Below, piece after piece: positions 5,661-12,463 of a stretch of 12,463 bases of DNA. The stretch is taken from assembly GCA_027485535.1 (NCBI GenBank), contig JAIXQV010000262.1, positions 1 through 12,463 on the forward strand, written 5' to 3'. Below the pieces are notes generated by a model that saw nothing but the letters and a program-made list of their open reading frames with translations, made no database searches and was not told the origin of the DNA. This DNA is from Oxalobacteraceae bacterium. Lineage in GTDB: Bacteria; Pseudomonadota; Gammaproteobacteria; Burkholderiales; Burkholderiaceae_D. The position numbers were made by a program, and so were the translations under genes. Every line of letters starts with the position of its first letter. Position 1 is the stretch's first letter.

Positions 5661-6551
5661 ATGAGTATTTCATCCCCCGGCGCGCGCTTCCGACAGGCAC
5701 TCAAGGAAGAGTCGCCGCTGCAAGTCATTGGCGCTATCAATGCCAACCATGCGCTGCTCGCTCAGCGTGCTGGTTTCCGCGCGATCTATCTCTCGGGTGG
5801 TGGCGTCGCTGCAGGCTCCCTCGGCTTACCGGATTTGGGCATTTCAAATCTCGACGATGTGCTCACCGATGTACGTCGGATTACCGATGTCTGCGATTTG
5901 CCCTTGTTAGTGGATGTGGATACCGGCTTCGGCTCGTCTGCCTTCAATGTCGCGCGCACGGTGAAGTCGATGATCAAGTTTGGTGCCGCAGCAATGCATA
6001 TCGAAGACCAAGTCGGCGCCAAGCGTTGTGGACATCGGCCAAATAAGGAAATCGTCACCAAGCAGGAGATGGTGGATCGTATCAAGGCCGCAGTCGATGC
6101 ACGTACGGATGATCAGTTTGTGATCATGGCGCGCACTGATGCGCTGGCGGTTGAGGGGCTAGACGCTGCTATCGAGCGCGCGGTGGCCTGTGTTGAGGCC
6201 GGGGCCGACATGATTTTTCCCGAGGCGATCACTGAACTCGCTATGTACAAAAAGTTTGCGGCAGCAGTGAAAGTACCCATTCTCGCGAATATCACCGAAT
6301 TTGGCGCGACACCGTTGTTCACGGTGGATGAATTACGTGATGCCGATGCCGGGATTGTGCTGTATCCGCTGTCTGCCTTCCGCGCCATGAATAAAGCCGC
6401 CGAAGCGGTTTATCAGGCGGTGCGCCGCGATGGTACGCAAAAAAATGTAGTCGATCTGATGCAGACGCGTATGGAGTTGTACGACAGGATTGACTATCAC
6501 GCTTTCGAGCAAAAGCTGGATGCGCTATTCGCGCAGCAGAAGTCAAAGTAA
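5661..6551 (+). CDS. prpB: 2-methylisocitrate lyase PrpB
   Basis: PrpB cleaves (2R,3S)-2-methylisocitrate to pyruvate and succinate, the last step of the methylcitrate cycle, in the cytoplasm. It belongs to the isocitrate lyase/PEP mutase family. The catalytic loop KRCGH is at residues 121-125, with Cys123 as the active-site base, the same numbering as in the E. coli enzyme. The Mg2+ and substrate pocket residues are visible in VDVDTGFG (84-91, Asp85 and Asp87), HIEDQ (113-117) and NITEFG (210-215). The length of 296 residues equals the usual family size. AGGA, 6 nt before ATG 5661, is a good ribosome site. It is the first gene of the operon, directly behind the sigma-54 promoter. The gap to prpC is 35 nt. 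Confidence 0.97.
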   Translation: MSISSPGARFRQALKEESPLQVIGAINANHALLAQRAGFRAIYLSGGGVAAGSLGLPDLGISNLDDVLTDVRRITDVCDLPLLVDVDTGFGSSAFNVARTVKSMIKFGAAAMHIEDQVGAKRCGHRPNKEIVTKQEMVDRIKAAVDARTDDQFVIMARTDALAVEGLDAAIERAVACVEAGADMIFPEAITELAMYKKFAAAVKVPILANITEFGATPLFTVDELRDADAGIVLYPLSAFRAMNKAAEAVYQAVRRDGTQKNVVDLMQTRMELYDRIDYHAFEQKLDALFAQQKSK

Positions 6552-6586
6552 ACAGTAGAAGTCACAGTTACTAAGGGAGAGATCGC

Positions 6587-7741
6587 ATGAGCGAACAACA
6601 AGCAGCAGGCTTCAAGCCAAAAAAATCTGTCGCGCTATCCGGTGTTACCGCAGGTAATACAGCGCTTTGTACGGTAGGTCGCACAGGTAATGACCTGCAC
6701 TACCGTGGTTATGACATTCTTGATCTGGCCGAGAGCAGCGAGTTCGAGGAGATCGCGCATCTGCTGGTGCATGGCAAATTGCCGACGACCGCTGAGCTGA
6801 AGGCTTACAAGCAGAAACTGAAAGCGCTGCGCGGCTTGCCGGCGAATGTAAAGGCTAGCCTCGAGTGGCTGCCTGCGTCGTCGCATCCGATGGACGTGAT
6901 GCGGACCGGTGTCTCTGCTCTGGGTTGCGTCTTGCCAGAGAAAGATGATCACAACACCCCGGGTGCGCGCGATATTGCAGATCGCCTGATGGCCTCGCTT
7001 GGTTCGATCCTGCTGTATTGGTACCACTACAGCCACAACGGCAGACGGATTGAAACCGAAACGGATGATGACTCAATCGGTGGTCACTTCCTACACCTGC
7101 TGCATGGTGAAGCGCCGTCGGAGTTGTGGGTGCGTGCCATGCACACCTCGCTGATTCTGTACGCCGAGCATGAGTTCAATGCCTCCACCTTTGCGGGTCG
7201 CGTCATTGCCGGTACCGGTTCGGATATGTACTCGGCCATCACCGGCGCCATTGGTGCCTTGCGTGGCCCCAAGCATGGCGGTGCTAATGAAGTGGCGTTT
7301 GATATTCAGAAGCGTTACGACAATCCGGATGAGGCTGAAGCCGACATCCGTCGTCGTGTTGAAAACAAAGAAGTGATCATCGGCTTTGGTCACCCGGTGT
7401 ACACCATCTCTGATCCGCGCAACAAAGTGATCAAAGAAGTGGCGCGTACGCTATCGAAGAACGCCGGCTCGACCAAGATGTTTGATATCGCCGAGCGACT
7501 TGAAAGTGTGATGTGGGATATCAAGAAGATGTTCCCCAACCTCGACTGGTTCTCAGCCGTGTCGTATCACATGATGGGCGTGCCGACGGCGATGTTTACC
7601 CCCTTGTTCGTGATCTCACGCACCTCGGGTTGGGCCGCGCACATCATCGAGCAGCGGATTGATAACAAGATTATTCGGCCAAGCGCAAATTATGTGGGGC
7701 CAGAAGATCTCAAGTTTGTACCGATCGCCAAACGTAAATAA
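6587..7741 (+). CDS. prpC: 2-methylcitrate synthase PrpC
   Basis: PrpC condenses propionyl-CoA with oxaloacetate to 2-methylcitrate, committing propionate to the cycle. It is a citrate-synthase-family enzyme of the short type, 384 residues, without the N-terminal extension of the hexameric Gram-negative GltA. The catalytic triad can be read as His230 (GPKHGGANE), His269 (GFGHPVY) and Asp320 (NLDWFS). A further conserved segment is YAEHEFNAS around 192-200. AAGGGAG about 7 nt before ATG 6587 is the strongest ribosome site in the operon, consistent with high expression. prpB lies upstream and acnD starts 10 nt after the stop. Distinction from ordinary citrate synthase rests on context and on the GHPVYTISDPRN signature, which I associate with PrpC. 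Confidence 0.96.
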   Translation: MSEQQAAGFKPKKSVALSGVTAGNTALCTVGRTGNDLHYRGYDILDLAESSEFEEIAHLLVHGKLPTTAELKAYKQKLKALRGLPANVKASLEWLPASSHPMDVMRTGVSALGCVLPEKDDHNTPGARDIADRLMASLGSILLYWYHYSHNGRRIETETDDDSIGGHFLHLLHGEAPSELWVRAMHTSLILYAEHEFNASTFAGRVIAGTGSDMYSAITGAIGALRGPKHGGANEVAFDIQKRYDNPDEAEADIRRRVENKEVIIGFGHPVYTISDPRNKVIKEVARTLSKNAGSTKMFDIAERLESVMWDIKKMFPNLDWFSAVSYHMMGVPTAMFTPLFVISRTSGWAAHIIEQRIDNKIIRPSANYVGPEDLKFVPIAKRK

Positions 7742-7750
7742 GCGCCACAG

Positions 7751-10348
7751 ATGATGAACACTGCCCACCGCAAACCTCTACCCGGTACCAGCCTCGACTA
7801 TTTCGACGGGCGTGAAGCCGTTGATGCAATCCAGCCCGGCGCCTGGGACAAGCTGCCTTACACCTCGCGCGTACTCGCTGAAAATCTGGTGCGTCGCTGC
7901 GATCCGTCAACCTTAACGGCGTCGCTCAAGCAGCTGATCGAGCGTAAGCGTGATCTTGACTTTCCATGGTTTCCGGCACGCGTCGTGTGTCATGACATTC
8001 TCGGTCAGACTGCGCTCGTTGATCTGGCAGGTTTGCGTGATGCGATTGCGGATCAGGGTGGTGATCCGGCCAAGGTGAACCCGGTGGTGCCGGTGCAACT
8101 CATCGTCGATCATTCACTGGCGGTCGAGTGCGGTGGTTACGATCCGCAGGCGTTCGAGAAAAACCGTGCGATTGAAGATCGTCGTAATGAAGATCGGTTC
8201 CATTTCATCGACTGGACCAAGCATGCGTTTAAAAATGTCGATGTGATCCCGCCGGGTAACGGCATCATGCACCAGATTAATCTGGAGCGTATGTCGCCGG
8301 TGATTCACAACGACCATGGCGTCGCTTATCCGGATACTTGTGTCGGCACCGATAGCCATACACCGCATGTGGATGCACTCGGCGTAATCGCGATTGGTGT
8401 GGGTGGCTTGGAAGCAGAGAACGTGATGCTCGGTCGCGCATCCTGGATGCGCCTGCCGGACATTATCGGTGTTGAACTCACCGGCAAGCCACAGCCGGGT
8501 ATCACCGCGACCGACGTTGTACTCGCGCTCACCGAGTTCTTGCGTAAATCAAAAGTCGTCGGTGCCTATCTGGAATTTTACGGTGAAGGTGCGCGTGCGC
8601 TGACGCTGGGTGACCGCGCCACCATCTCCAATATGGCGCCTGAGTATGGTGCGACTGCGGCAATGTTCAGCATTGATGAGCAGACCATTCAATATTTGAA
8701 GCTGACGGGTCGTAGCGACGAGCAAGTGAAATTGGTTGAGACTTATGCCAAGGTCGCTGGCTTGTGGTCCGATAGCCTCACGCATGCAGAGTACGAGCGT
8801 GTGCTGACGTTCGACTTGTCGGGCGTCGTGCGCAATATGGCGGGCCCATCGAATCCGCACGCACGGGTAGCGACCACTGATCTCGCCGCCAAAGGTATTG
8901 CGGGTCAATGGGACGATGTGCCGGGGCAGATGCCGGATGGCGCGGTGATCATTGCCGCGATTACCAGTTGCACTAACACCTCGAATCCACGCAACGTGAT
9001 TGCTGCTGGCCTGTTAGCACGCAATGCCAACAAGTTCGGCTTGTTGCGCAAGCCTTGGGTCAAAACCTCATTGGCGCCGGGTTCGAAAGCGGTCACGATG
9101 TATCTGGAGGACGCGGGCTTGTTGCCTGAGCTAGAGAAGCTCGGCTTCGGCGTTGTTGCCTATGCCTGCACCTCGTGTAACGGCATGTCGGGTGCGCTTG
9201 ATCCCAAGATTCAGCAAGAGATCATCGACCGTGATCTGTACGCGACCGCTGTGCTGTCGGGGAATCGTAACTTTGATGGCCGTATTCACCCGTATGCCAA
9301 GCAGGCCTTCCTCGCTTCGCCGCCGTTGGTGGTGGCGTATGCCATTGCCGGCACGATTCGCTTTGATATCGAAAAGGATGTGCTGACGGTTGCCAACGGC
9401 AAGGAAATCCGATTGAAGGATATCTGGCCGAGCGATGAAGAGATCGATACGATCATGAAAGCCTCGGTCAAGCCAGAGCATTTCCGCAAAGTGTATGAGC
9501 CGATGTTTGCGATTCGCACCGATAGCGGTACGCAAGTCACACCGCTGTATGACTGGCGTCCGCAGTCAACGTACATTCGCCGTCCCCCTTACTGGGAAGG
9601 GGCGCTCGCAGGTGAGCGTACGCTGAAAGGTATGCGGCCATTAGCGCTGCTGCCGGATAACATCACGACCGATCATCTGTCGCCATCGAATGCGATTCTG
9701 ATGGATTCTGCTGCGGGTGAGTATCTGCACAAGATGGGTTTGCCGGAAGAAGATTTCAATTCCTATGCGACTCACCGTGGTGATCACCTGACTGCACAGC
9801 GTGCCACCTTCGCCAACCCGACGCTGGTCAATGAGATGGTGATTGTCGATGGTCAGCAAAAGAAAGGCTCACTGGCACGCGTCGAGCCTGAGGGCAAGGT
9901 GATGCGGATGTGGGAAGCGATTGAAACCTATATGAATCGCAAGCAGCCACTGATCATTATCGCAGGCGCTGACTACGGTCAGGGCTCATCACGCGATTGG
10001 GCTGCGAAAGGTGTGCGTCTGGCAGGTGTAGAAGCGATTGTTGCCGAGGGCTTTGAGCGTATCCATCGCACCAACCTGATCGGTATGGGGGTATTGCCGC
10101 TGGAATTCAAGGCGGGTGTCAATCGCAAGACCTTAGCGTTGGATGGCACTGAAACCTATGATGTGATCGGTACCCGCAAGCCGCGTGCTGACCTGACGCT
10201 GATTATTCACCGCAAGAGCGGAGAGCGCGTTGAAGTGCCAGTGACCTGTCGCCTCGATAGTGATGAAGAAGTATCCATCTACGAAGCCGGTGGAGTGCTG
10301 CAGCGTTTCGCACAAGACTTCCTCGAGTCATCGCAAAAGGCGGCATGA
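7751..10348 (+). CDS. acnD: Fe/S-dependent 2-methylisocitrate dehydratase AcnD
   Basis: AcnD dehydrates 2-methylcitrate to the trans isomer of 2-methylaconitate. It replaces the cofactor-free PrpD in many bacteria and needs PrpF as partner. The protein is 865 residues, the normal size for the AcnA-like group. The [4Fe-4S] ligands are Cys407 in SCTNTSNP and Cys473/Cys476 in ACTSCNG. Other aconitase signatures are DSHTPH (201-206), DNITTDHLSP (636-645) and the swivel-domain motif YGQGSSRDW (742-750). ATG 7751 and ATG 7754 are adjacent, and the upstream GCGCCACAG offers little Shine-Dalgarno pairing, so translation may depend on coupling to prpC 10 nt upstream. The stop overlaps the prpF start. 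Assignment to AcnD and not housekeeping AcnA rests mainly on its place between prpC and prpF. Confidence 0.95.
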   Translation: MMNTAHRKPLPGTSLDYFDGREAVDAIQPGAWDKLPYTSRVLAENLVRRCDPSTLTASLKQLIERKRDLDFPWFPARVVCHDILGQTALVDLAGLRDAIADQGGDPAKVNPVVPVQLIVDHSLAVECGGYDPQAFEKNRAIEDRRNEDRFHFIDWTKHAFKNVDVIPPGNGIMHQINLERMSPVIHNDHGVAYPDTCVGTDSHTPHVDALGVIAIGVGGLEAENVMLGRASWMRLPDIIGVELTGKPQPGITATDVVLALTEFLRKSKVVGAYLEFYGEGARALTLGDRATISNMAPEYGATAAMFSIDEQTIQYLKLTGRSDEQVKLVETYAKVAGLWSDSLTHAEYERVLTFDLSGVVRNMAGPSNPHARVATTDLAAKGIAGQWDDVPGQMPDGAVIIAAITSCTNTSNPRNVIAAGLLARNANKFGLLRKPWVKTSLAPGSKAVTMYLEDAGLLPELEKLGFGVVAYACTSCNGMSGALDPKIQQEIIDRDLYATAVLSGNRNFDGRIHPYAKQAFLASPPLVVAYAIAGTIRFDIEKDVLTVANGKEIRLKDIWPSDEEIDTIMKASVKPEHFRKVYEPMFAIRTDSGTQVTPLYDWRPQSTYIRRPPYWEGALAGERTLKGMRPLALLPDNITTDHLSPSNAILMDSAAGEYLHKMGLPEEDFNSYATHRGDHLTAQRATFANPTLVNEMVIVDGQQKKGSLARVEPEGKVMRMWEAIETYMNRKQPLIIIAGADYGQGSSRDWAAKGVRLAGVEAIVAEGFERIHRTNLIGMGVLPLEFKAGVNRKTLALDGTETYDVIGTRKPRADLTLIIHRKSGERVEVPVTCRLDSDEEVSIYEAGGVLQRFAQDFLESSQKAA

Positions 10349-11535
10349 TGAGCTTCAAACCTCAAATCAAAGTCCCCGCTACCTACATGCGTGGTGGCAC
10401 CAGCAAGGGTGTGTTCTTTCGTTTGCAGGATCTCCCCGACGCAGCGCAGCAGCCCGGTGCTGCACGTGATGCACTGCTGCTGCGTGTGATCGGTAGCCCC
10501 GACCCGTACGGCAAACAAATCGACGGTATGGGTGGTGCGACATCAAGCACGAGCAAGACAGTCATCATCTCTACAAGCACTCAGCCCGGGCATGACGTGG
10601 ATTACCTGTTCGGACAGGTGTCGATTGATCAAGCATTTGTGGATTGGAGCGGTAACTGCGGCAACCTATCAGCGGCAGTAGGGCCTTTTGCAATCAGCAA
10701 TGGCTTGATCGATCCATCACGCTTGCCTAAAGACGGCATCGCCACTATTCGCATCTGGCAGGCAAATATTCAAAAAACCATCAGCGCCCATGTGCCCATG
10801 ACCAATGGTGCGGTACAGGAAACCGGCGACTTTGAACTCGATGGCGTGACATTTCCTGCGGCTGAAGTCCAGCTCGAGTTCATGGACCCGGCCGCAGAAG
10901 AAGATGGTGCTGGTGGTGCCATGTTCCCCACCGGACAACTGATTGATGATCTTGAGGTACCCGGTGTCGGTACCTTAAAAGCAACCATGATCAACGCCGG
11001 CATCCCGACGATTTTTGTGAATGCAGAGGCGATCGGCTACACCGGTACCGAGTTACAGGAAGCGATCAATAGCGACCCCAAAGCACTCGCCATGTTCGAA
11101 ACCATTCGCGCCTATGGTGCATTGCGTATGGGTCTGATCAAGGACATTAGCGAGGCCGCTAAGCGTCAGCACACGCCGAAGGTGGCATTCGTCGCAGCAC
11201 CCAAGGAATATGTGTCTTCCAGCGGTAAAGTCGTCCATACCAGCGATGTCGATCTACTGGTGCGAGCGCTGTCGATGGGTAAGCTACATCACGCCATGAT
11301 GGGCACCGCTGCAGTCGCCATTGGTACCGCAGCGGCCATACCCGGTACGCTGGTTAACCTTGCAGCAGGTGGTGATGCACGTACCGCAGTACGCTTTGGT
11401 CACCCATCCGGCACACTGCGCGTTGGCGCAGAGGCAGCGCAGGAGGGTGGCGAGTGGTGCGTGAAAAAGGCCATCATGAGCCGCAGCGCAAGAGTGCTGA
11501 TGGAAGGCTGGGTGCGGGTACCGGCTACGGTATGA
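10345..11535 (+). CDS. prpF: 2-methylaconitate cis-trans isomerase PrpF
   Basis: PrpF converts the AcnD product, 2-methyl-trans-aconitate, to the cis isomer, which an aconitase can hydrate to 2-methylisocitrate. Its fold is of the diaminopimelate epimerase type. The N-terminal signature TYMRGGTSKGVF is at residues 13-24. The two residues known to matter in the Shewanella enzyme (Lys73 and Cys107) are matched by Lys71 in SKTVI and Cys105 in SGNCGNLSAA. Length 396 is typical. ATG 10345 overlaps the acnD stop (ATGA), which implies translational coupling. A second ATG follows immediately at 10348. AAAGGCGG just upstream can serve as ribosome site. Co-occurrence with AcnD is the family rule. Confidence 0.96.
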   Translation: MMSFKPQIKVPATYMRGGTSKGVFFRLQDLPDAAQQPGAARDALLLRVIGSPDPYGKQIDGMGGATSSTSKTVIISTSTQPGHDVDYLFGQVSIDQAFVDWSGNCGNLSAAVGPFAISNGLIDPSRLPKDGIATIRIWQANIQKTISAHVPMTNGAVQETGDFELDGVTFPAAEVQLEFMDPAAEEDGAGGAMFPTGQLIDDLEVPGVGTLKATMINAGIPTIFVNAEAIGYTGTELQEAINSDPKALAMFETIRAYGALRMGLIKDISEAAKRQHTPKVAFVAAPKEYVSSSGKVVHTSDVDLLVRALSMGKLHHAMMGTAAVAIGTAAAIPGTLVNLAAGGDARTAVRFGHPSGTLRVGAEAAQEGGEWCVKKAIMSRSARVLMEGWVRVPATV

Positions 11536-11542
11536 TGAGCGG

Positions 11543-11587
11543 CGGACTTGAAGAAACCCAATGCCGGTGAGCATGGGCGCGAGTCCG
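11543..11587 (+). other. Possible stem in the prpF-prpE intercistronic gap
   Basis: CGGACT (11543-11548) is the reverse complement of AGTCCG (11582-11587), spanning most of the 65-nt gap and ending just before the prpE ribosome site. Six bp over a 33-nt loop is weak and may be chance. If formed, it would sit next to the AAGGGGAG ribosome site and could affect prpE translation. Confidence 0.25.
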
Positions 11588-11600
11588 AAGGGGAGACAAG

Positions 11601-12463
11601 ATGAGTGACGCGTTCTACCAAAAGTCTATCAATGATCCTGATGGGTTCTGGTCCGAGCAGGCCAAGCGCATCGACTGGCATAAACCCTTCGAGCAAGTCT
11701 GCGACTACGCACGACCGCCGTTCGCCAAATGGTTTGTCGGTGGCGAAACTAATCTCTGCCACAACGCGGTTGATCGCTGGGCGAAGACGCAGCCGGATCA
11801 GCCGGCGCTCATCGCCATCAGCACCGAGACTGCGGACGGTTCGCCCGTCGAAAAAATCTGGACTTATCAGCAGCTACTGCGCGAGGTAGAGCGTACCGCC
11901 GCCATCATGCATTCACTCGGCGTTGGCAAAGGCGACCGTGTGCTGATTTACATGCCGATGATTGCCGAGGCTACCTTTGCAATGCTGGCCTGCGCGCGCA
12001 TCGGCGCGATTCACTCGGTGGTGTTCGGCGGCTTTGCTGCACACAGTCTGGCGACACGAATTGACGACGCGCAGCCGAAGCTGATTGTGTCGGCCGATGC
12101 CGGCTCGCGCGGTGGTAAAGCCATTCCCTATAAGCCCTTGCTGGATGAGGCGATCGAGCTCGCCACAAATAAACCGCAGCATGTATTGCTGGTGAACCGA
12201 CATCTGGCCAAGATGAATCTGGTCGCCGGACGTGATCTTGATTATGCCGCGCAGCGTGAACTGCATATCGATGCCCACGTGCCGGTCACCTGGCTGAAGT
12301 CGGATGATATTTCGTACATCTTGTATACCTCGGGTACTACCGGAAAGCCGAAAGGTGTGCAGCGCGATGTCGGTGGTTATTCAGTTGTGCTCGCGATGTC
12401 GATGCAAACGATTTTTTGCGGACAACCGGGTGAAACGTATTTCTCTACCTCCGATATTGGTTG
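11601..12463 (+). CDS. prpE: Propionate--CoA ligase PrpE, N-terminal 287 residues (3' end outside window)
   Basis: PrpE is an acetyl-CoA-synthetase-like, AMP-forming ligase that makes propionyl-CoA from propionate, ATP and CoA via propionyl-AMP. The frame is open to the right edge and is incomplete; a full enzyme has about 630 residues. The adenylation P-loop YTSGTTGKPKG is at 242-252. VFGGFAAHSLATRIDDAQPK (141-160) and SADAGSRGGKAIPYKPLLDEA (residues 164 on) are typical of the PrpE/Acs group. The N-terminal segment before the domain (WFVGGETNLCHNAVDRW, 44-60) is the Acs-family cap. AAGGGGAG about 6 nt before ATG 11601 supports the start. Its position after prpF, 65 nt away on the same strand, makes it the activating enzyme for the operon. 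The C-terminal Lys that is acetylated in Salmonella PrpE lies outside the window. Confidence 0.95.
   Translation, partial: MSDAFYQKSINDPDGFWSEQAKRIDWHKPFEQVCDYARPPFAKWFVGGETNLCHNAVDRWAKTQPDQPALIAISTETADGSPVEKIWTYQQLLREVERTAAIMHSLGVGKGDRVLIYMPMIAEATFAMLACARIGAIHSVVFGGFAAHSLATRIDDAQPKLIVSADAGSRGGKAIPYKPLLDEAIELATNKPQHVLLVNRHLAKMNLVAGRDLDYAAQRELHIDAHVPVTWLKSDDISYILYTSGTTGKPKGVQRDVGGYSVVLAMSMQTIFCGQPGETYFSTSDIG

Noticed and set aside
8549..8908. 119-codon minus-strand frame within acnD
   Set aside because: Shadow of acnD on the opposite strand, with no domain signature.
1..12463. CRISPR array, tRNA, rRNA, insertion sequence or phage genes
   Set aside because: No repeat-spacer pattern, cloverleaf, terminal inverted repeats with transposase, or phage structural motifs were seen on either strand.

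Overview
The window looks like a chromosomal segment of a Gram-negative proteobacterium, most likely a betaproteobacterium. This is inferred from the prpR / prpB-prpC-acnD-prpF gene order, a sigma-54-dependent PrpR, a secreted CDP-diacylglycerol pyrophosphatase, and a Lys-rich ribbon-helix-helix protein of a kind I recall from that class. No species can be named from sequence alone.

Left part (1-3641), a mixed housekeeping/accessory region. On the minus strand, the start of an S-adenosylmethionine decarboxylase gene (speD, running off the left edge) lies just downstream of a small Lys-rich ribbon-helix-helix DNA-binding protein. That protein has a palindrome inside its own putative promoter. 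Positions 851-1590 are poorly explained: only weak open frames are present, one of which (plus strand, ending at 1587) may be a real hypothetical gene. Next, on the plus strand, come a signal-peptide-bearing CDP-diacylglycerol pyrophosphatase (cdh) and a PPK2-family polyphosphate kinase. A small Trp-containing hypothetical protein converges on PPK2 from the minus strand.

Right part (3795-12463), the methylcitrate-cycle locus. The minus-strand prpR encodes a sigma-54 activator with a PrpR_N sensor domain, an AAA+ domain and a Fis-type helix-turn-helix. Divergently, on the plus strand, are prpB, prpC, acnD, prpF and the first 287 codons of prpE. Together they activate propionate (PrpE), condense propionyl-CoA with oxaloacetate (PrpC), dehydrate and isomerise via AcnD plus PrpF, and cleave 2-methylisocitrate to pyruvate and succinate (PrpB). 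The hydratase step from 2-methyl-cis-aconitate to 2-methylisocitrate is not encoded here and would need an aconitase elsewhere. This is the AcnD/PrpF version of the pathway; no prpD is present.

The prpR-prpB intergenic region reads as an almost textbook sigma-54 control region. It holds five exact 8-bp half-sites (ATGTTTCA/TGAAACAT), then a full-consensus IHF site, then an exact TGGCAC-N5-TTGC promoter. One half-site overlaps the prpR start codon, which suggests autoregulation. I did not find a clearly undescribed system. The best candidates for a second look are the Lys-rich RHH protein with its palindrome, the prpR/prpB control region, and the unexplained 851-1590 stretch.
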